DNA of 64,000 nt from Thaumarchaeota archaeon SCGC AAA007-O23 (GTDB taxonomy: Archaea > Thermoproteota > Nitrososphaeria > Nitrososphaerales > Nitrosopumilaceae), in the NCBI GenBank assembly GCA_000402075.1, contig ARWO01000032.1, positions 153,387 to 217,386 on the forward strand. Reading direction: 5' to 3'. The position numbers and the translations under genes are program-made. The stretch's first letter is position 1. Each line of letters opens with the position of its first letter. Under the pieces are notes generated by a model. That model did no database searches. It saw only the letters and a program-made list of their open reading frames with translations, and was not told the origin of the DNA. This document shows, piece after piece, positions 1 to 8,613 of this stretch.

Positions 1-21
1 TATAATAATAAAAATTAGTAA

Positions 22-438
22 CTAATAGACACTGCCTGGACCTTTGAGTAACATATTTTCACATTCCTTACATACCTTATCATCAATGTTAGATTCAAGA
101 TTATGATGAATGTCGCAGATAAGCAAGCTAGATTTTATGTAATTACATAACCCAATGAATTTTGATAAACTTGATGGAGTATATGCATTGTCAGAAGCTA
201 AATTATCGCATATATCAGTAATCATACTTGCAACCTGTTTTTCTGCTAGAAGTTTCTCAATTAGTTCAGGATTACCACGTATTCCACGAATATAGTTACT
301 AATTGCAGCTTGAGTAACACCCAACATTTGTGATATTTTGTCCTCGCGTATGTTATGTTTTTTAGCAAGATCTTTTGCTATAATTGCTCGTAGTGCAGGA
401 ATCAGTGATTTTGATTCTATTTCTGCTGGTAATAACAT
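22..438 (-). CDS. XRE-type helix-turn-helix transcriptional regulator
   Basis: This is a predicted archaeal DNA-binding regulator. Residues about 10-60 of the protein form a lambda-repressor-like helix-turn-helix (DKISQMLGVTQAAISNYIRG). The C-terminal part has a CDIHHN segment followed by CKEC, which could bind a metal; that is inference. The start at 438 gives the MLLPAEI beginning seen in related archaeal regulators (COG2522 type). An ATG 18 bases upstream is also open. It is divergent from the PP-loop gene at 528 with a 70-100 base shared promoter region. Its target is unknown. Confidence 0.75.
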   Translation of the reverse strand: MLLPAEIESKSLIPALRAIIAKDLAKKHNIREDKISQMLGVTQAAISNYIRGIRGNPELIEKLLAEKQVASMITDICDNLASDNAYTPSSLSKFIGLCNYIKSSLLICDIHHNLESNIDDKVCKECENMLLKGPGSVY

Positions 439-527
439 AATCAAACAGATTATCAATGATATAAAAATCAGATTAAAATTAGCTATAACTATTTACTCAT
501 AACTCATATAGAATTTCTGATATTGCA

Positions 528-1475
528 TTGGATGAGTTAATAAAAAATTGTAGAGCATTACTGGAAAAAATCAGTTTGCAGTATGACGCAAATTGGATTG
601 CGTTCTCAGGTGGTCTTGATAGCAGTATTCTAGGACAGATAAAAAAAGATCAAGATCTTAATGCCTTGACAATTATCGCTAAAGATTTTATTGGAACTGA
701 TTTATCATATTCGCAAATTATAGTAAAACATATTGGCATTCCTTTAGAATTAAAATATGTAAGTATTTCCGAGATGTTAGATGCGATAAAAGAAACAATT
801 AAAATCTTAAAAAACTTTAACGATATTGAGATTAGAAATTCAATTGTTTCATATATTTACCTGAATGCACTAAAGAAAAAAAATATAACAAAAATTATTA
901 CTGGTGACGGCGCAGATGAAATCTTTGCAGGATACAATTTCTTAGTAAAAAAAGATCATGATGAACTGCAAAAGGAATTAAAAAGAATGAAAAAAATAAT
1001 GCATTTTACATCGCAAAAAATTGCCAGTGAATTAGGCATGTCGATTCAGATGCCGTTCATTGACGAAAGCATTATCAAGTTTGTTAAAACTTTACCAGTC
1101 AATTTGCTAGTAAATCAAAATGATGGTGTAAAATTTGGTAAATGGATTCTACGAAAGGCATTTGAAAATGACTTACCATCCAGCGTCATATGGAGAGAAA
1201 AAACACCGATGCAAGATGGTTCAGGTACAGTTGGCTTGATTAAGATGTTTGACTCGGTCATTACAGATGATATTTTTAAGGAAAAGATAAAAAAAATAAA
1301 AAGTGAGGATAATGTAATAATCAGAACAAAAGAATCATTACATTATTATGAATTATATAAAGAAAATTTTAAAATTCCTGAATCTACGAATGGAAACAAT
1401 CAATGTTCAGATTGTAATGCTGAGATAATTACTGATTCAAAATTTTGCGGGATGTGTGGAAGGTTTCCAATCTAA
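528..1475 (+). CDS. Asparagine-synthase-like PP-loop ATPase with C-terminal zinc ribbon
   Basis: The protein resembles the synthetase half of asparagine synthase without a glutaminase domain. The PP-loop SGGLDSS lies at residues 27-33, and a downstream TGDGADEIFAGY motif matches the second conserved ATP-pyrophosphatase block. The last 25 residues carry CxxC and CxxC pairs (CSDC, CGMC) typical of a zinc ribbon. It starts at TTG. Family knowledge suggests ATP-dependent adenylation of a carboxylate or a tRNA or nucleotide substrate; the substrate cannot be read from the sequence. It is a stand-alone gene. Confidence 0.7.
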   Translation: MDELIKNCRALLEKISLQYDANWIAFSGGLDSSILGQIKKDQDLNALTIIAKDFIGTDLSYSQIIVKHIGIPLELKYVSISEMLDAIKETIKILKNFNDIEIRNSIVSYIYLNALKKKNITKIITGDGADEIFAGYNFLVKKDHDELQKELKRMKKIMHFTSQKIASELGMSIQMPFIDESIIKFVKTLPVNLLVNQNDGVKFGKWILRKAFENDLPSSVIWREKTPMQDGSGTVGLIKMFDSVITDDIFKEKIKKIKSEDNVIIRTKESLHYYELYKENFKIPESTNGNNQCSDCNAEIITDSKFCGMCGRFPI

Positions 1476-1477
1476 AG

Positions 1478-1618
1478 TTAATTTTTATATTTTTTTGGCT
1501 TTTTTACAAAGATCTTTTTGCATCCATTACAACAAAAATAATATTTTTCACCATCATGCTCATGAATAAGAGCTAGAGATTCATCCATTTCTATTCCACA
1601 AACAGGATCTACCGGCAT
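1478..1618 (-). CDS. YHS-domain small metal-binding protein (46 aa)
   Basis: A 46-codon ORF runs from ATG at 1618 to TAA at 1478. It begins MPVDPVCGIEMDES and contains YYFCCNGCKKIF, the classic YHS-domain pattern DPVCGM...YFC...C. Such domains bind heavy metals or copper and occur alone or fused to metal ATPases. It converges with the PP-loop gene, with stops 2 bases apart. No transporter is adjacent, so the metal and partner are unknown. Confidence 0.75.
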   Translation of the reverse strand: MPVDPVCGIEMDESLALIHEHDGEKYYFCCNGCKKIFVKKPKKYKN

Positions 1619-1661
1619 AATATAATCCTCAATTTAATGTATAAGTGTGTTATCGAGTTTT

Positions 1662-2549
1662 TTAAATCATGCTTACAAGAAAACCTACAACAAGTAATGC
1701 GCCGGTTATTCTACTAAATGACAATGTTGAACTCATAACTGGAATTAGATTAGTTAGTTCATCATAATTTTGTTTTAATTTTTGTCCAGATTTTATTATT
1801 AGAGGGGTTGTTGCTAAAATAATTAAACAAAAAATTGGAAAAATTTCAAAAACTACAGCAATTATAGTTATTCCGTAAGCAATTGCAGGGAATACCCATA
1901 AAATGGAGCAAGCTTTTTGCATTCCCAGACTGATAACAAGTGTTTTTCTTCCTTTTGCTTTATCTGCATCATGATCAGGAAATGATGTAATGAATAAGAC
2001 TAGCGAAGATAATACACCAATAATAATTCCACCTAGCACTGATTGCTCGGTAATTTGTGACGTTTGGACAAAGTACGTTCCCATCACAATCATACTTCCT
2101 TTAATTGTAACAAAAACTTCTGCTAATCCCCAGTCAATAATTTTGGTTGAGTAAAAGTAGATCGATATTACTGCAAAGGCAAGAATTATTCCTATAACAA
2201 TGCCATCAGTTGCAACAAAGTATATACCAATTACAGTACCGATTATCAAAAAAGCAATACCTGCTGCATAGACTTGAGTAGGCTTTAGTAAGCCCTCTGG
2301 AAGAACACCGGAACCACCACTCATTTTTGTTCTATTTGTTGCAGTATCTATTCCACGTTTGAAATCCCAATAATCATTAAGTAAATCCACACTAGCATGA
2401 AGGGCTAGTACACCACACATTGTAAGTATGGCGTCAAATATAGTGATACTGCTAGTATGCCACCAAGTAATTGCTAAACCTACGGATACAGCTATTACTG
2501 ATGCGAGTAAAAAACGAACGCGTATTACGCGTAACCACGCAGATATCAT
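1662..2549 (-). CDS. UbiA-family prenyltransferase
   Basis: This is an integral membrane aromatic prenyltransferase (UbiA/MenA family). The first aspartate-rich motif NDYWDFKRGID is at about residues 58-67. The second, DHDADKAKGRKT, is near residue 192. About eight hydrophobic spans are visible. The family transfers a polyprenyl chain to an aromatic acceptor, for example in menaquinone or heme A synthesis, or makes archaeal lipids; the acceptor cannot be fixed here. Its start overlaps the stop of the upstream DUF2203 gene (TAATG), so the two are likely cotranscribed. Confidence 0.8.
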   Translation of the reverse strand: MISAWLRVIRVRFLLASVIAVSVGLAITWWHTSSITIFDAILTMCGVLALHASVDLLNDYWDFKRGIDTATNRTKMSGGSGVLPEGLLKPTQVYAAGIAFLIIGTVIGIYFVATDGIVIGIILAFAVISIYFYSTKIIDWGLAEVFVTIKGSMIVMGTYFVQTSQITEQSVLGGIIIGVLSSLVLFITSFPDHDADKAKGRKTLVISLGMQKACSILWVFPAIAYGITIIAVVFEIFPIFCLIILATTPLIIKSGQKLKQNYDELTNLIPVMSSTLSFSRITGALLVVGFLVSMI

Positions 2550-2950
2550 TATACTAACGATTCATTACTTACACTAATTGGTTTTCTTCCAATAAAACCT
2601 GTATCTTTTTCATGCCAAAATTTAATCTCAGTTTCCCCTTCTTTCCAACATAGCCAAATTTCTTCATCAAAACGCTTTGCAGGAAAGTCAAGTAAGCCTT
2701 CATCGAGCCCCTTCAACAACACACCTGTACTTTCTAGGTCTTCTATTGACTGATAAAATTTTGTGACTAGAGAATTAAGTTTCTTTTTGATAGTAGTATA
2801 TTCTTCTAAAGAAGTTGTAGGTGTAAGACCAGAAGCTAATTGTTGCTCCATTTTCATAACTTCAATCTTCATTTTTTTTGCATACTCAAATTTCTTAATT
2901 ACTGTAGGAAGAATTTCGTTGGCTTGATTCACAGAAAAGTATGAGCTCAT
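2549..2950 (-). CDS. DUF2203 family protein
   Basis: The 133-residue protein begins with FSVNQANEILPTV and ends with a block FPAKRFDEEIWLCWKEGE...FWHEKDTGFIGRKPI. This is the signature arrangement of the DUF2203 family, found in archaea and some bacteria. The first two thirds look like a helical coiled coil, and the end looks like a small beta domain. The function is unknown. It shares an operon with the prenyltransferase by a one-base stop/start overlap. Confidence 0.7.
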   Translation of the reverse strand: MSSYFSVNQANEILPTVIKKFEYAKKMKIEVMKMEQQLASGLTPTTSLEEYTTIKKKLNSLVTKFYQSIEDLESTGVLLKGLDEGLLDFPAKRFDEEIWLCWKEGETEIKFWHEKDTGFIGRKPISVSNESLV

Positions 2951-3035
2951 AAAGCATGGATCAAATTATCCCTGTTTAAATCATATTTTCTGCAGATATA
3001 GTAAGTATTAAAAATCATGACAACTCCGCATTAGC

Positions 3036-3467
3036 ATGGTAAGAGTAAGTACGAACAGAGGAACTAGTACAAGAAATGTAAAATCCGGCAGATCAAAATC
3101 TAAGAGAGCAAAACCAAGTATAAGATCTGGTCGGGGAACTGTTAGTAGGTCATCTACTGGATCATATGGGAAAAAGCGAAGAGCAAAACCAAGTACAAGA
3201 TCTGGTCGGGGAACTGTTAGCAGAAGTGGCGGAACAAGATCCAAATCTCGCGCAACAGGTATGAGGGCTGCCAGAGCATCTGGTAAAGTAAAACGCTCCG
3301 GACGAGGATACATTGCAGCAAGCGGTAGGACTACTAAAAGAAAAGCGGCAAAACCAAGTATGAGATCTGGCCGGGGAACTATTAGTAGATCATCTGCAGG
3401 ATCATATAAGAAAACTGCCAGAAGAAAAGCAAGTACTAGATCAGGAAGAGGAAACGTCAGACGATAG
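3036..3467 (+). CDS. Arg/Lys/Ser-rich basic repeat protein, histone H1-tail-like
   Basis: The 143-residue protein is almost entirely K, R, S, G and T. It contains four versions of the element RSGRGTVSRS, three of them preceded by KPS. Three near-identical DNA copies start near 3110, 3183 and 3350. There are no hydrophobic residues for a globular core, so it is probably a disordered nucleic-acid-binding protein, comparable to eukaryotic H1 tails or bacterial Hc1-like proteins. The opposite-strand ORF over this region is a composition artefact. A second basic repeat protein lies at 63659, but with a different repeat. Confidence 0.7.
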   Translation: MVRVSTNRGTSTRNVKSGRSKSKRAKPSIRSGRGTVSRSSTGSYGKKRRAKPSTRSGRGTVSRSGGTRSKSRATGMRAARASGKVKRSGRGYIAASGRTTKRKAAKPSMRSGRGTISRSSAGSYKKTARRKASTRSGRGNVRR

Positions 3468-3555
3468 TGTTGATATTTTTATAAAACCAATACTTCCTGA
3501 CTAATTTACTTTTTTAAAAAATATATATTGTTTTCATTACCAACATATCATAACT

Positions 3556-3831
3556 TTGGGAAATAAAATAAAATGCTCACATATTCTTGTAGAAAAGCAA
3601 AGTCAAGCTTTACAATTACTAGAAGAGATTAAGAAAGGAAAAAAATTTGGCGCAGTTGCTAGAGAAGTTTCTACATGTCCAAGTAGCAAAAAAGATGGGG
3701 ATTTAGGATATTTCACAAAAGGAATGATGGTAAAAGAATTTGATGAAGTGGCATTCAAACTACAAATTGGTGAAGTGTCAGAACCAGTAAAAACTCAATT
3801 TGGATACCATTTAATCAAACGACTATCATAA
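3556..3831 (+). CDS. Parvulin-type peptidyl-prolyl cis-trans isomerase
   Basis: The 91-residue protein is a single rotamase (PpiC/parvulin) domain. It shows KCSHILVEK at the start, the central block CPSSKKDGDLGYFTKGMMVKEFDEVAF, and the closing FGYHLIK. It has no signal peptide, so it acts in the cytoplasm on peptidyl-proline bonds. Small stand-alone parvulins are typical of Thaumarchaeota among archaea. It starts at TTG 3556, and its stop meets the stop of the convergent helicase gene. Confidence 0.9.
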   Translation: MGNKIKCSHILVEKQSQALQLLEEIKKGKKFGAVAREVSTCPSSKKDGDLGYFTKGMMVKEFDEVAFKLQIGEVSEPVKTQFGYHLIKRLS

Positions 3832-5325
3832 TCAAAAAAAGTCGTCCATCACCTGTTCCTTTTTTTCAAGATGCTTAGTAATCTTATCCGCCATGTTGCT
3901 CGCTAATTTTACTTTTCTCCTACCAATCCAATAGTATGCCTCATCAATTGTATCTTTTGCAATTAACACAACTAATCGACCAGTATCTTTTCTACCTGTT
4001 CTTCCCTTCCTCTGAATAAATCTGATTGAGCTTGGAACGTTATCATAAAAAATCACTAAATTTACTTCAGAAATATCAAGCCCTTCTTCACCAACTCGTG
4101 TTGCAACAAGAGCTTTAGTTACCCCATCACGAAATCTTTGTACAGTTTCTATCTGCTTTTCCTGTTTGAGTCCAGTTTGACCTGATTTTCCAATTAAAAT
4201 TTCAGCTGCAATATCCATACTAACTAATTTTTTTTGGATTACATCAACTGAATCACGGTAACTAGAAAAAATTAATACTTTAGATTCTATATTACGTAAT
4301 ATTTCTACCAGTTTGTCAATTTTAGGATGCTCGATGCCATTAGCCTGCTGATTTTTTGCTAAATCAATTGCATTCATAAAATTTTGATCAGTTTCAAAAA
4401 GCTCTTTAATTCCAGCACCTTTTTTACCCTTTGTTCTATCACAAAATTTTAGAAATGGTGTTATACCATGTGCTTCAAAAATATTCAGTGCGTATGTTAT
4501 TCTAATTGCTGTAAATAGTGGCTTTGCTGAGCGTATATTTCGTTTTAAAACAAACTGTCTCGAGTTTAATAATTGTGAGAGTGACTTGTTATCAGAAAGT
4601 CTTAGTCCATTTCTTCTAAGCTCCGTATAACGCTGATCCAGTGCAAGTTTCAAGTATCGTTGTATAACTTTCAAATCAGGTGAAAGATCTACTGTAACCC
4701 ATTCTGTTTTAGTTTCTTGAATGTATGGTTTTACATCTGGGCTTGAATCATTTCGTTCAGCTAAATCTCTGACATGTAAATTGTCACAGATTTCTTTTGC
4801 CTTTTCTTTTTCACTAGGCAATGTGGCAGTCATTCCAAGTAATCGTACATTTGATTTGTTTAGTTGTTTTGCTATTTCCACATAAGCGTAATCACCAACA
4901 GCTCTATGTGCTTCATCAAAAATAAGCAGGTTAAATTGAGTGGTGTCAACAATTTTCCTTGCTATATCATTTCTGGTGATCTCAGGTGTTGCACATATTA
5001 CACTATTGATCCAAAGTTTTTTTCTTTTTGTGAGTAAAACCTCACCAGTTATCATTCCAATATCATCTATTGTCAATGTGTTTTTCAAAAATTCGTAATG
5101 TTGATTTACTAATACTTTAGTTGGAGCTAAAAATAAAACTCCTCCATTTCCTTTAGTAAGATAATCAGCAATAACATGTAATGCCACCACCGTTTTCCCT
5201 AGACCAGTTGGCAATACGATTAAACAATTTTCATTTTTTGCCTGATTTGCTAAATTAACTTGGTAGTCACGTACTTCAACTGAATTTGGAACAATGAATT
5301 TATGTTCAACATTTTTTGTAGACAA
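3832..5325 (-). CDS. Hef/MPH1-type DEAH superfamily 2 helicase (helicase part only)
   Basis: The 497-residue protein has all the superfamily 2 helicase motifs. Walker A PTGLGKTV is at 39-46, DEAH at 137-140, TAT at 166-168, and motif VI QRKGRTGR is near 440. An inserted helical domain lies between the two RecA folds, as in Hef/FANCM. Hef proteins process stalled replication forks. Euryarchaeal Hef continues into an XPF nuclease domain, whereas this protein ends after the helicase domain, as in crenarchaeal and thaumarchaeal forms. No nuclease partner is seen nearby. Confidence 0.88.
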   Translation of the reverse strand: MSTKNVEHKFIVPNSVEVRDYQVNLANQAKNENCLIVLPTGLGKTVVALHVIADYLTKGNGGVLFLAPTKVLVNQHYEFLKNTLTIDDIGMITGEVLLTKRKKLWINSVICATPEITRNDIARKIVDTTQFNLLIFDEAHRAVGDYAYVEIAKQLNKSNVRLLGMTATLPSEKEKAKEICDNLHVRDLAERNDSSPDVKPYIQETKTEWVTVDLSPDLKVIQRYLKLALDQRYTELRRNGLRLSDNKSLSQLLNSRQFVLKRNIRSAKPLFTAIRITYALNIFEAHGITPFLKFCDRTKGKKGAGIKELFETDQNFMNAIDLAKNQQANGIEHPKIDKLVEILRNIESKVLIFSSYRDSVDVIQKKLVSMDIAAEILIGKSGQTGLKQEKQIETVQRFRDGVTKALVATRVGEEGLDISEVNLVIFYDNVPSSIRFIQRKGRTGRKDTGRLVVLIAKDTIDEAYYWIGRRKVKLASNMADKITKHLEKKEQVMDDFF

Positions 5326-5424
5326 ATCTCATCTATTAGAAATTGATATTATTTTGATTTTATAGTTTTGAATTTCATATTTTTGACTTTAACATAACTA
5401 CAAATCATCATATCTTTCCTTAGG

Positions 5425-5691
5425 TTATGATTCAAGTGAAATTTCCATTTTTAGCCATAAATGTCCTTTAGCCATATCATATTCATAGTTTTTCTCTTTA
5501 ATGTTGGTTTTTAGTAATTCAAAAAGTTCTTGTGGAATATCTTCCCAGTAATCATTTTCAGTTTGAACCTTCAGTATGTCCTGTTTTTGCATTTTTAGTA
5601 ACCACTCGTGAATTTCATTTTCAGCTAAAGAATCAGTTGAATCATATCTATCACCGATAATAGTCTCAACATCAAACCTCAATTTTTTCAC
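5425..5691 (-). CDS. Hypothetical protein, 88 aa
   Basis: I do not recognise this small acidic, soluble protein. It has helix-rich composition and several tryptophans (HEWLLKM, DYWEDIP, HLWLKM). It sits alone between the helicase and the HIT gene and is divergent from the HIT gene with about 50 bases between starts. Coding potential is supported by the ATG start, normal amino-acid composition and lack of a competing frame. No function is proposed. Confidence 0.55.
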   Translation of the reverse strand: MKKLRFDVETIIGDRYDSTDSLAENEIHEWLLKMQKQDILKVQTENDYWEDIPQELFELLKTNIKEKNYEYDMAKGHLWLKMEISLES

Positions 5692-5742
5692 TTGTTGTAG
5701 ATGATGCTAATATATTAATTGAATTTTATTTAGATAGTAACA

Positions 5743-6153
5743 TTGACAAAATGTATTTTTTGTGATATGATAGAAGGAAAACTTTCATGTAATATGATTT
5801 ACCAAGATGATGATTGTATAGCTATTTTGGATAAATATCCAATAGATAATGGTCACTCTCTTGTTATTACAAAAAAACCGTATGAAAAATTAACAGATAT
5901 GGATGTAGATGAAGTATCTAAATTATTTTCCAAAATTCCAAAAATTGCTAATGCAATTATTAAGGCAACTAATGCTGATGCATTTAGTATTGCGCAAAAT
6001 AATGGTAAAGCTGCAAAACAAATTGTACCACATGTTCATGTACATATAATTCCACGGTATAACAAGACAGGAATATTATGGACGAAACGAAAAATTCTAA
6101 AAGATAATGAATTGAATGAATTGGCACAAAAAATAAAAAATTGTTTTGAATAA
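5743..6153 (+). CDS. HIT-family nucleotide hydrolase/transferase
   Basis: The histidine triad HVHVHI (H97, H99, H101) gives the catalytic site that hydrolyses nucleoside phosphoramidates or dinucleoside polyphosphates. CIFCDMI near the N-terminus matches the zinc-binding start of Hint/Fhit-like proteins. At 136 residues it has normal family length. It starts with TTG at 5743. It converges with the release factor gene, separated by 4 bases. Confidence 0.9.
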   Translation: MTKCIFCDMIEGKLSCNMIYQDDDCIAILDKYPIDNGHSLVITKKPYEKLTDMDVDEVSKLFSKIPKIANAIIKATNADAFSIAQNNGKAAKQIVPHVHVHIIPRYNKTGILWTKRKILKDNELNELAQKIKNCFE

Positions 6154-6157
6154 TTAT

Positions 6158-7438
6158 TTACGTTGAATAATTTGGATTGTAACGTAAGATAGCACCAATG
6201 TTACCAAGATTAGATACCATAGAACCATGCTCAGATACGCCAGAAATCACTTCAATTTTCGTTCCCGTTTTTGCACTTAGTAATGAAAGATAATCCACAA
6301 TATCTTGTTCTGACACTTCTATATCCAATGATTTACATGATAAACATGGAGAGTCTTCAAGTTCAGTTTTAGTCTGGAATACTTTTGTCCGTTCAATAAT
6401 TTTTTCTTGTGTATCATTACATCTCTTGCATTTGGATTCAATTCTATAAAGTCCAATTTTGTCTGTTACAATGATTGTATCAACAACATTATTTTTTAAA
6501 TAGTCAATAATTTCATTCAAACCATATACACCTAATCCAGAATTAGTGTTGATTTGCTTGAACAATTTTTCAACAATTTGTTTTTCTTCAACCAATCTGA
6601 AATTAGAAAGAATATCTGCTGATCTGTCAAAAGCTTCTCTTATTCCTTCTGAGCCAGCATATGACGCATCTATAGTTGAGATAACCATATCCTGCAATCT
6701 ATATTCTAAATAATTATCATTAACAAACTCTTCTTTTGTAGGTCCAGGACCAGAAATAATCAGACCTTTAATTGGATAAATGTCAATAAAAAATTCTCGT
6801 GTAATTTGTGCTACCCTATTAAAATAATAAGTAAGTTCCATCTCTCTTAATTTTTGAAATCTTTTTGCTGATTGGCCTCCTTGTCTGTGTTTACCTGCAA
6901 CACCAGAGCTTGTTTCTTTCAAAACTTGAACTTTATCTCCATATAAGATTCCCCAACCTGCATCTTTAGCGTCAATTGCTAAAAATCCAATTAGGTTGTC
7001 ATCCTTTAACATGTCTTTTAAGATATCAACATGAAAATGATCATCACATCTGTACAGGAATGTTTTTAGGTCTTTTGGTGGATCAATTTCAAACACTTTT
7101 ACTATTTCGCTACCTAGAGGACCACCTTCTTCCTTTGGAAGTGCGCCACAAAATATTACCAATCCCCTTTCTGGAGTTTTTTTGTATAATTTTAATCGCT
7201 GAAGAACTTTTGATAATGAATCAACAACATGTGTTCGAGTAACATCAGATTTTATATTATCTGCAGTACCCTGCTCTTCCCTCAGATTTGTTATTACTTC
7301 ATGCAGTTGTTTGCCTTTTGGAATGTAGACAGTTATCAACTCAGTTCCACGTCCTGTGAATGTTGAAAGTTCTTGTAACGTTTTTCTTATTTTGTAAAGC
7401 TTAACAGAATCTTGTTTTTGTATTTCTATTTTTGGCAA
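6158..7438 (-). CDS. prf1: Peptide chain release factor aRF1
   Basis: This is the archaeal class I release factor, which reads all three stop codons and triggers peptidyl-tRNA hydrolysis. The stop-codon-decoding loop NIKS is at residues 61-64 and the catalytic GGQ is at 187-189. The C-terminal domain has CKRC and CLSC pairs for a zinc site, as in other archaeal eRF1 homologues. At 426 residues it has the usual length. It is a single gene with a 160-base divergent promoter region shared with cbtB. Confidence 0.95.
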   Translation of the reverse strand: MPKIEIQKQDSVKLYKIRKTLQELSTFTGRGTELITVYIPKGKQLHEVITNLREEQGTADNIKSDVTRTHVVDSLSKVLQRLKLYKKTPERGLVIFCGALPKEEGGPLGSEIVKVFEIDPPKDLKTFLYRCDDHFHVDILKDMLKDDNLIGFLAIDAKDAGWGILYGDKVQVLKETSSGVAGKHRQGGQSAKRFQKLREMELTYYFNRVAQITREFFIDIYPIKGLIISGPGPTKEEFVNDNYLEYRLQDMVISTIDASYAGSEGIREAFDRSADILSNFRLVEEKQIVEKLFKQINTNSGLGVYGLNEIIDYLKNNVVDTIIVTDKIGLYRIESKCKRCNDTQEKIIERTKVFQTKTELEDSPCLSCKSLDIEVSEQDIVDYLSLLSAKTGTKIEVISGVSEHGSMVSNLGNIGAILRYNPNYST

Positions 7439-7524
7439 TTGTATCTATTTTTAAATTATTAATATTAAGGTAAATATTTTTAATAAATCATTTATAGAAT
7501 TTAGTCATATATTATGATCAGTAT

Positions 7525-7537
7525 TAGATCAGATCTA
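7525..7537. promoter_or_regulatory. Short palindrome in the prf1/cbtB intergenic region
   Basis: TAGATC-A-GATCTA is a perfect 6+6 inverted repeat with a one-base centre. It lies about 70 bases upstream of cbtB, within an AT-rich divergent promoter region. It could bind a dimeric regulator. No regulator is identified. Confidence 0.3.
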
Positions 7538-7568
7538 GATTATTTCCAAAATTGGTTAATCATGATAA

Positions 7569-7576
7569 CTTAAATA
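7569..7576 (+). promoter_or_regulatory. TATA-like box of cbtB
   Basis: CTTAAATA is centred about 26 bases before the cbtB ATG. This is the expected distance for a leaderless archaeal transcript. The same motif precedes psmA and tRNA-Phe in this window. Confidence 0.5.
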
Positions 7577-7598
7577 TTGATTTTAGTGCAGTTAAAAT

Positions 7599-7814
7599 AT
7601 GTCATTTTTAGTCCAAACAACCAAGTTCATTAACGCTGTTCCAAAAGTTGCATTGGCCATTCTTGCTTCAGTATTTGTTATTGGATTGTTTATTGTTGGG
7701 TTCGATCAAGGCCATATTTTTAGTATAATATATGGTGAATCATCTTTTACCGAACAATTTCTGCATGAACTTACTCATGATATGAGGCATGCAGCAGGAT
7801 TTCCTTGCCATTAA
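7599..7814 (+). CDS. cbtB: CbtB-family cobalt transporter subunit
   Basis: The 71-residue protein has one membrane span (about residues 15-36) and a histidine-rich tail HELTHDMRHAAGFPCH. That tail is the signature of CbtB, the small subunit of a putative cobalt uptake system. The usual partner CbtA is not next to it in this window. Cobalt is relevant because ammonia-oxidising archaea make cobalamin. An upstream palindrome could be its operator; that is inference. Confidence 0.8.
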   Translation: MSFLVQTTKFINAVPKVALAILASVFVIGLFIVGFDQGHIFSIIYGESSFTEQFLHELTHDMRHAAGFPCH

Positions 7815-7831
7815 TTCAAGTTGAATTAGTT

Positions 7832-8176
7832 TTAATAATTATTTGGATAAAGTAATACTTTTGAATTATTTTCATTAATAGAAATATCTGCTTTTTTAAT
7901 CCTACTACGGTACATCTTAATTTTTTTACCATCATCTGTAATTTTGAACCTTTGAATTTCTACTAATGATAGTTTTTCCAGATTTGTTAGGGCTTTGTAA
8001 GTGGTTGATAATGAAATCTGTAATTCATTAGCTATTTCTACCACATCTTTTTCAACATCTACAATCGAAAATAATATTGCATGTGAACAAGTAGTTGTAA
8101 GCGCTTCTATAACACGCTGATTAATATCATATTCATCAAGTTCCAGTAATGTTGGTTTTGGAAGTGTACCTTTCAT
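7832..8176 (-). CDS. Winged-helix transcriptional regulator (paralogue of the genes at 8182 and 9988)
   Basis: The protein has an ArsR/TrmB-like winged helix-turn-helix at about residues 28-75 (IANELQISLSTTYKALTNLEKLSLV). It ends with YRSRIKKADISI, a tail almost repeated in the neighbour at 8182. It lies 5 bases downstream of that gene and on the same strand, so both are probably in one transcript. This expanded thaumarchaeal type has no known ligand here. Confidence 0.75.
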   Translation of the reverse strand: MKGTLPKPTLLELDEYDINQRVIEALTTTCSHAILFSIVDVEKDVVEIANELQISLSTTYKALTNLEKLSLVEIQRFKITDDGKKIKMYRSRIKKADISINENNSKVLLYPNNY

Positions 8177-8181
8177 AATAA

Positions 8182-8544
8182 TTAGTTGGCAGATAGTGAA
8201 AGCGTTGGTTCTGGTTTTTTAATGGATATTTCTGCCTTGTTGATTCTGCTTCGATAAACCTTGAATCGTCTTCCTTTTTCTGACAAAATAGTTTTTTCTA
8301 CTCGTACCAGCGTTAAATTTTCTAAATCTGATAATTTTTTATAAACTGAACTTAGTGGAATTTTTAATGATACAGAAAGGTCAGATGCTGTTTTACCCTT
8401 GCGTATAATTGAAAAAAGAATTACTCTTGATTCAGCATCTGCCAAAGCCATAATGACTTTTTGAGTTATATCATATTTTTTTAGTTGTGGAAGAGTAATT
8501 TTATGTCTCATTACGTTTGATTCACTAATAATGTATATAGACAT
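8182..8544 (-). CDS. Winged-helix transcriptional regulator (paralogue)
   Basis: The winged helix is at about residues 40-90 (ASDLSVSLKIPLSSVYKKLSDLENLTLV) and is followed by YRSRINKAEISI. A second in-frame ATG at 8511 gives MRHKITLPQLKKYD, which aligns better with the start of the neighbour (MKGTLPKPTLLELDEYD), so the true start may be 8511. It is probably a tandem duplicate of the gene at 7832. Targets are unknown. Confidence 0.75.
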   Translation of the reverse strand: MSIYIISESNVMRHKITLPQLKKYDITQKVIMALADAESRVILFSIIRKGKTASDLSVSLKIPLSSVYKKLSDLENLTLVRVEKTILSEKGRRFKVYRSRINKAEISIKKPEPTLSLSAN

Positions 8545-8613
8545 ATTGTTTATCCACTATTCTAAGAATATAGAATAGAAATAATTTGTAATATTTAGTC
8601 CACGTAATTAAAA

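Noticed and set aside
3008..3313. 101-residue minus-strand ORF with PRPDL repeats
   Set aside because: It is the antisense shadow of the basic repeat protein at 3036; its repeats simply mirror that gene's repeats.
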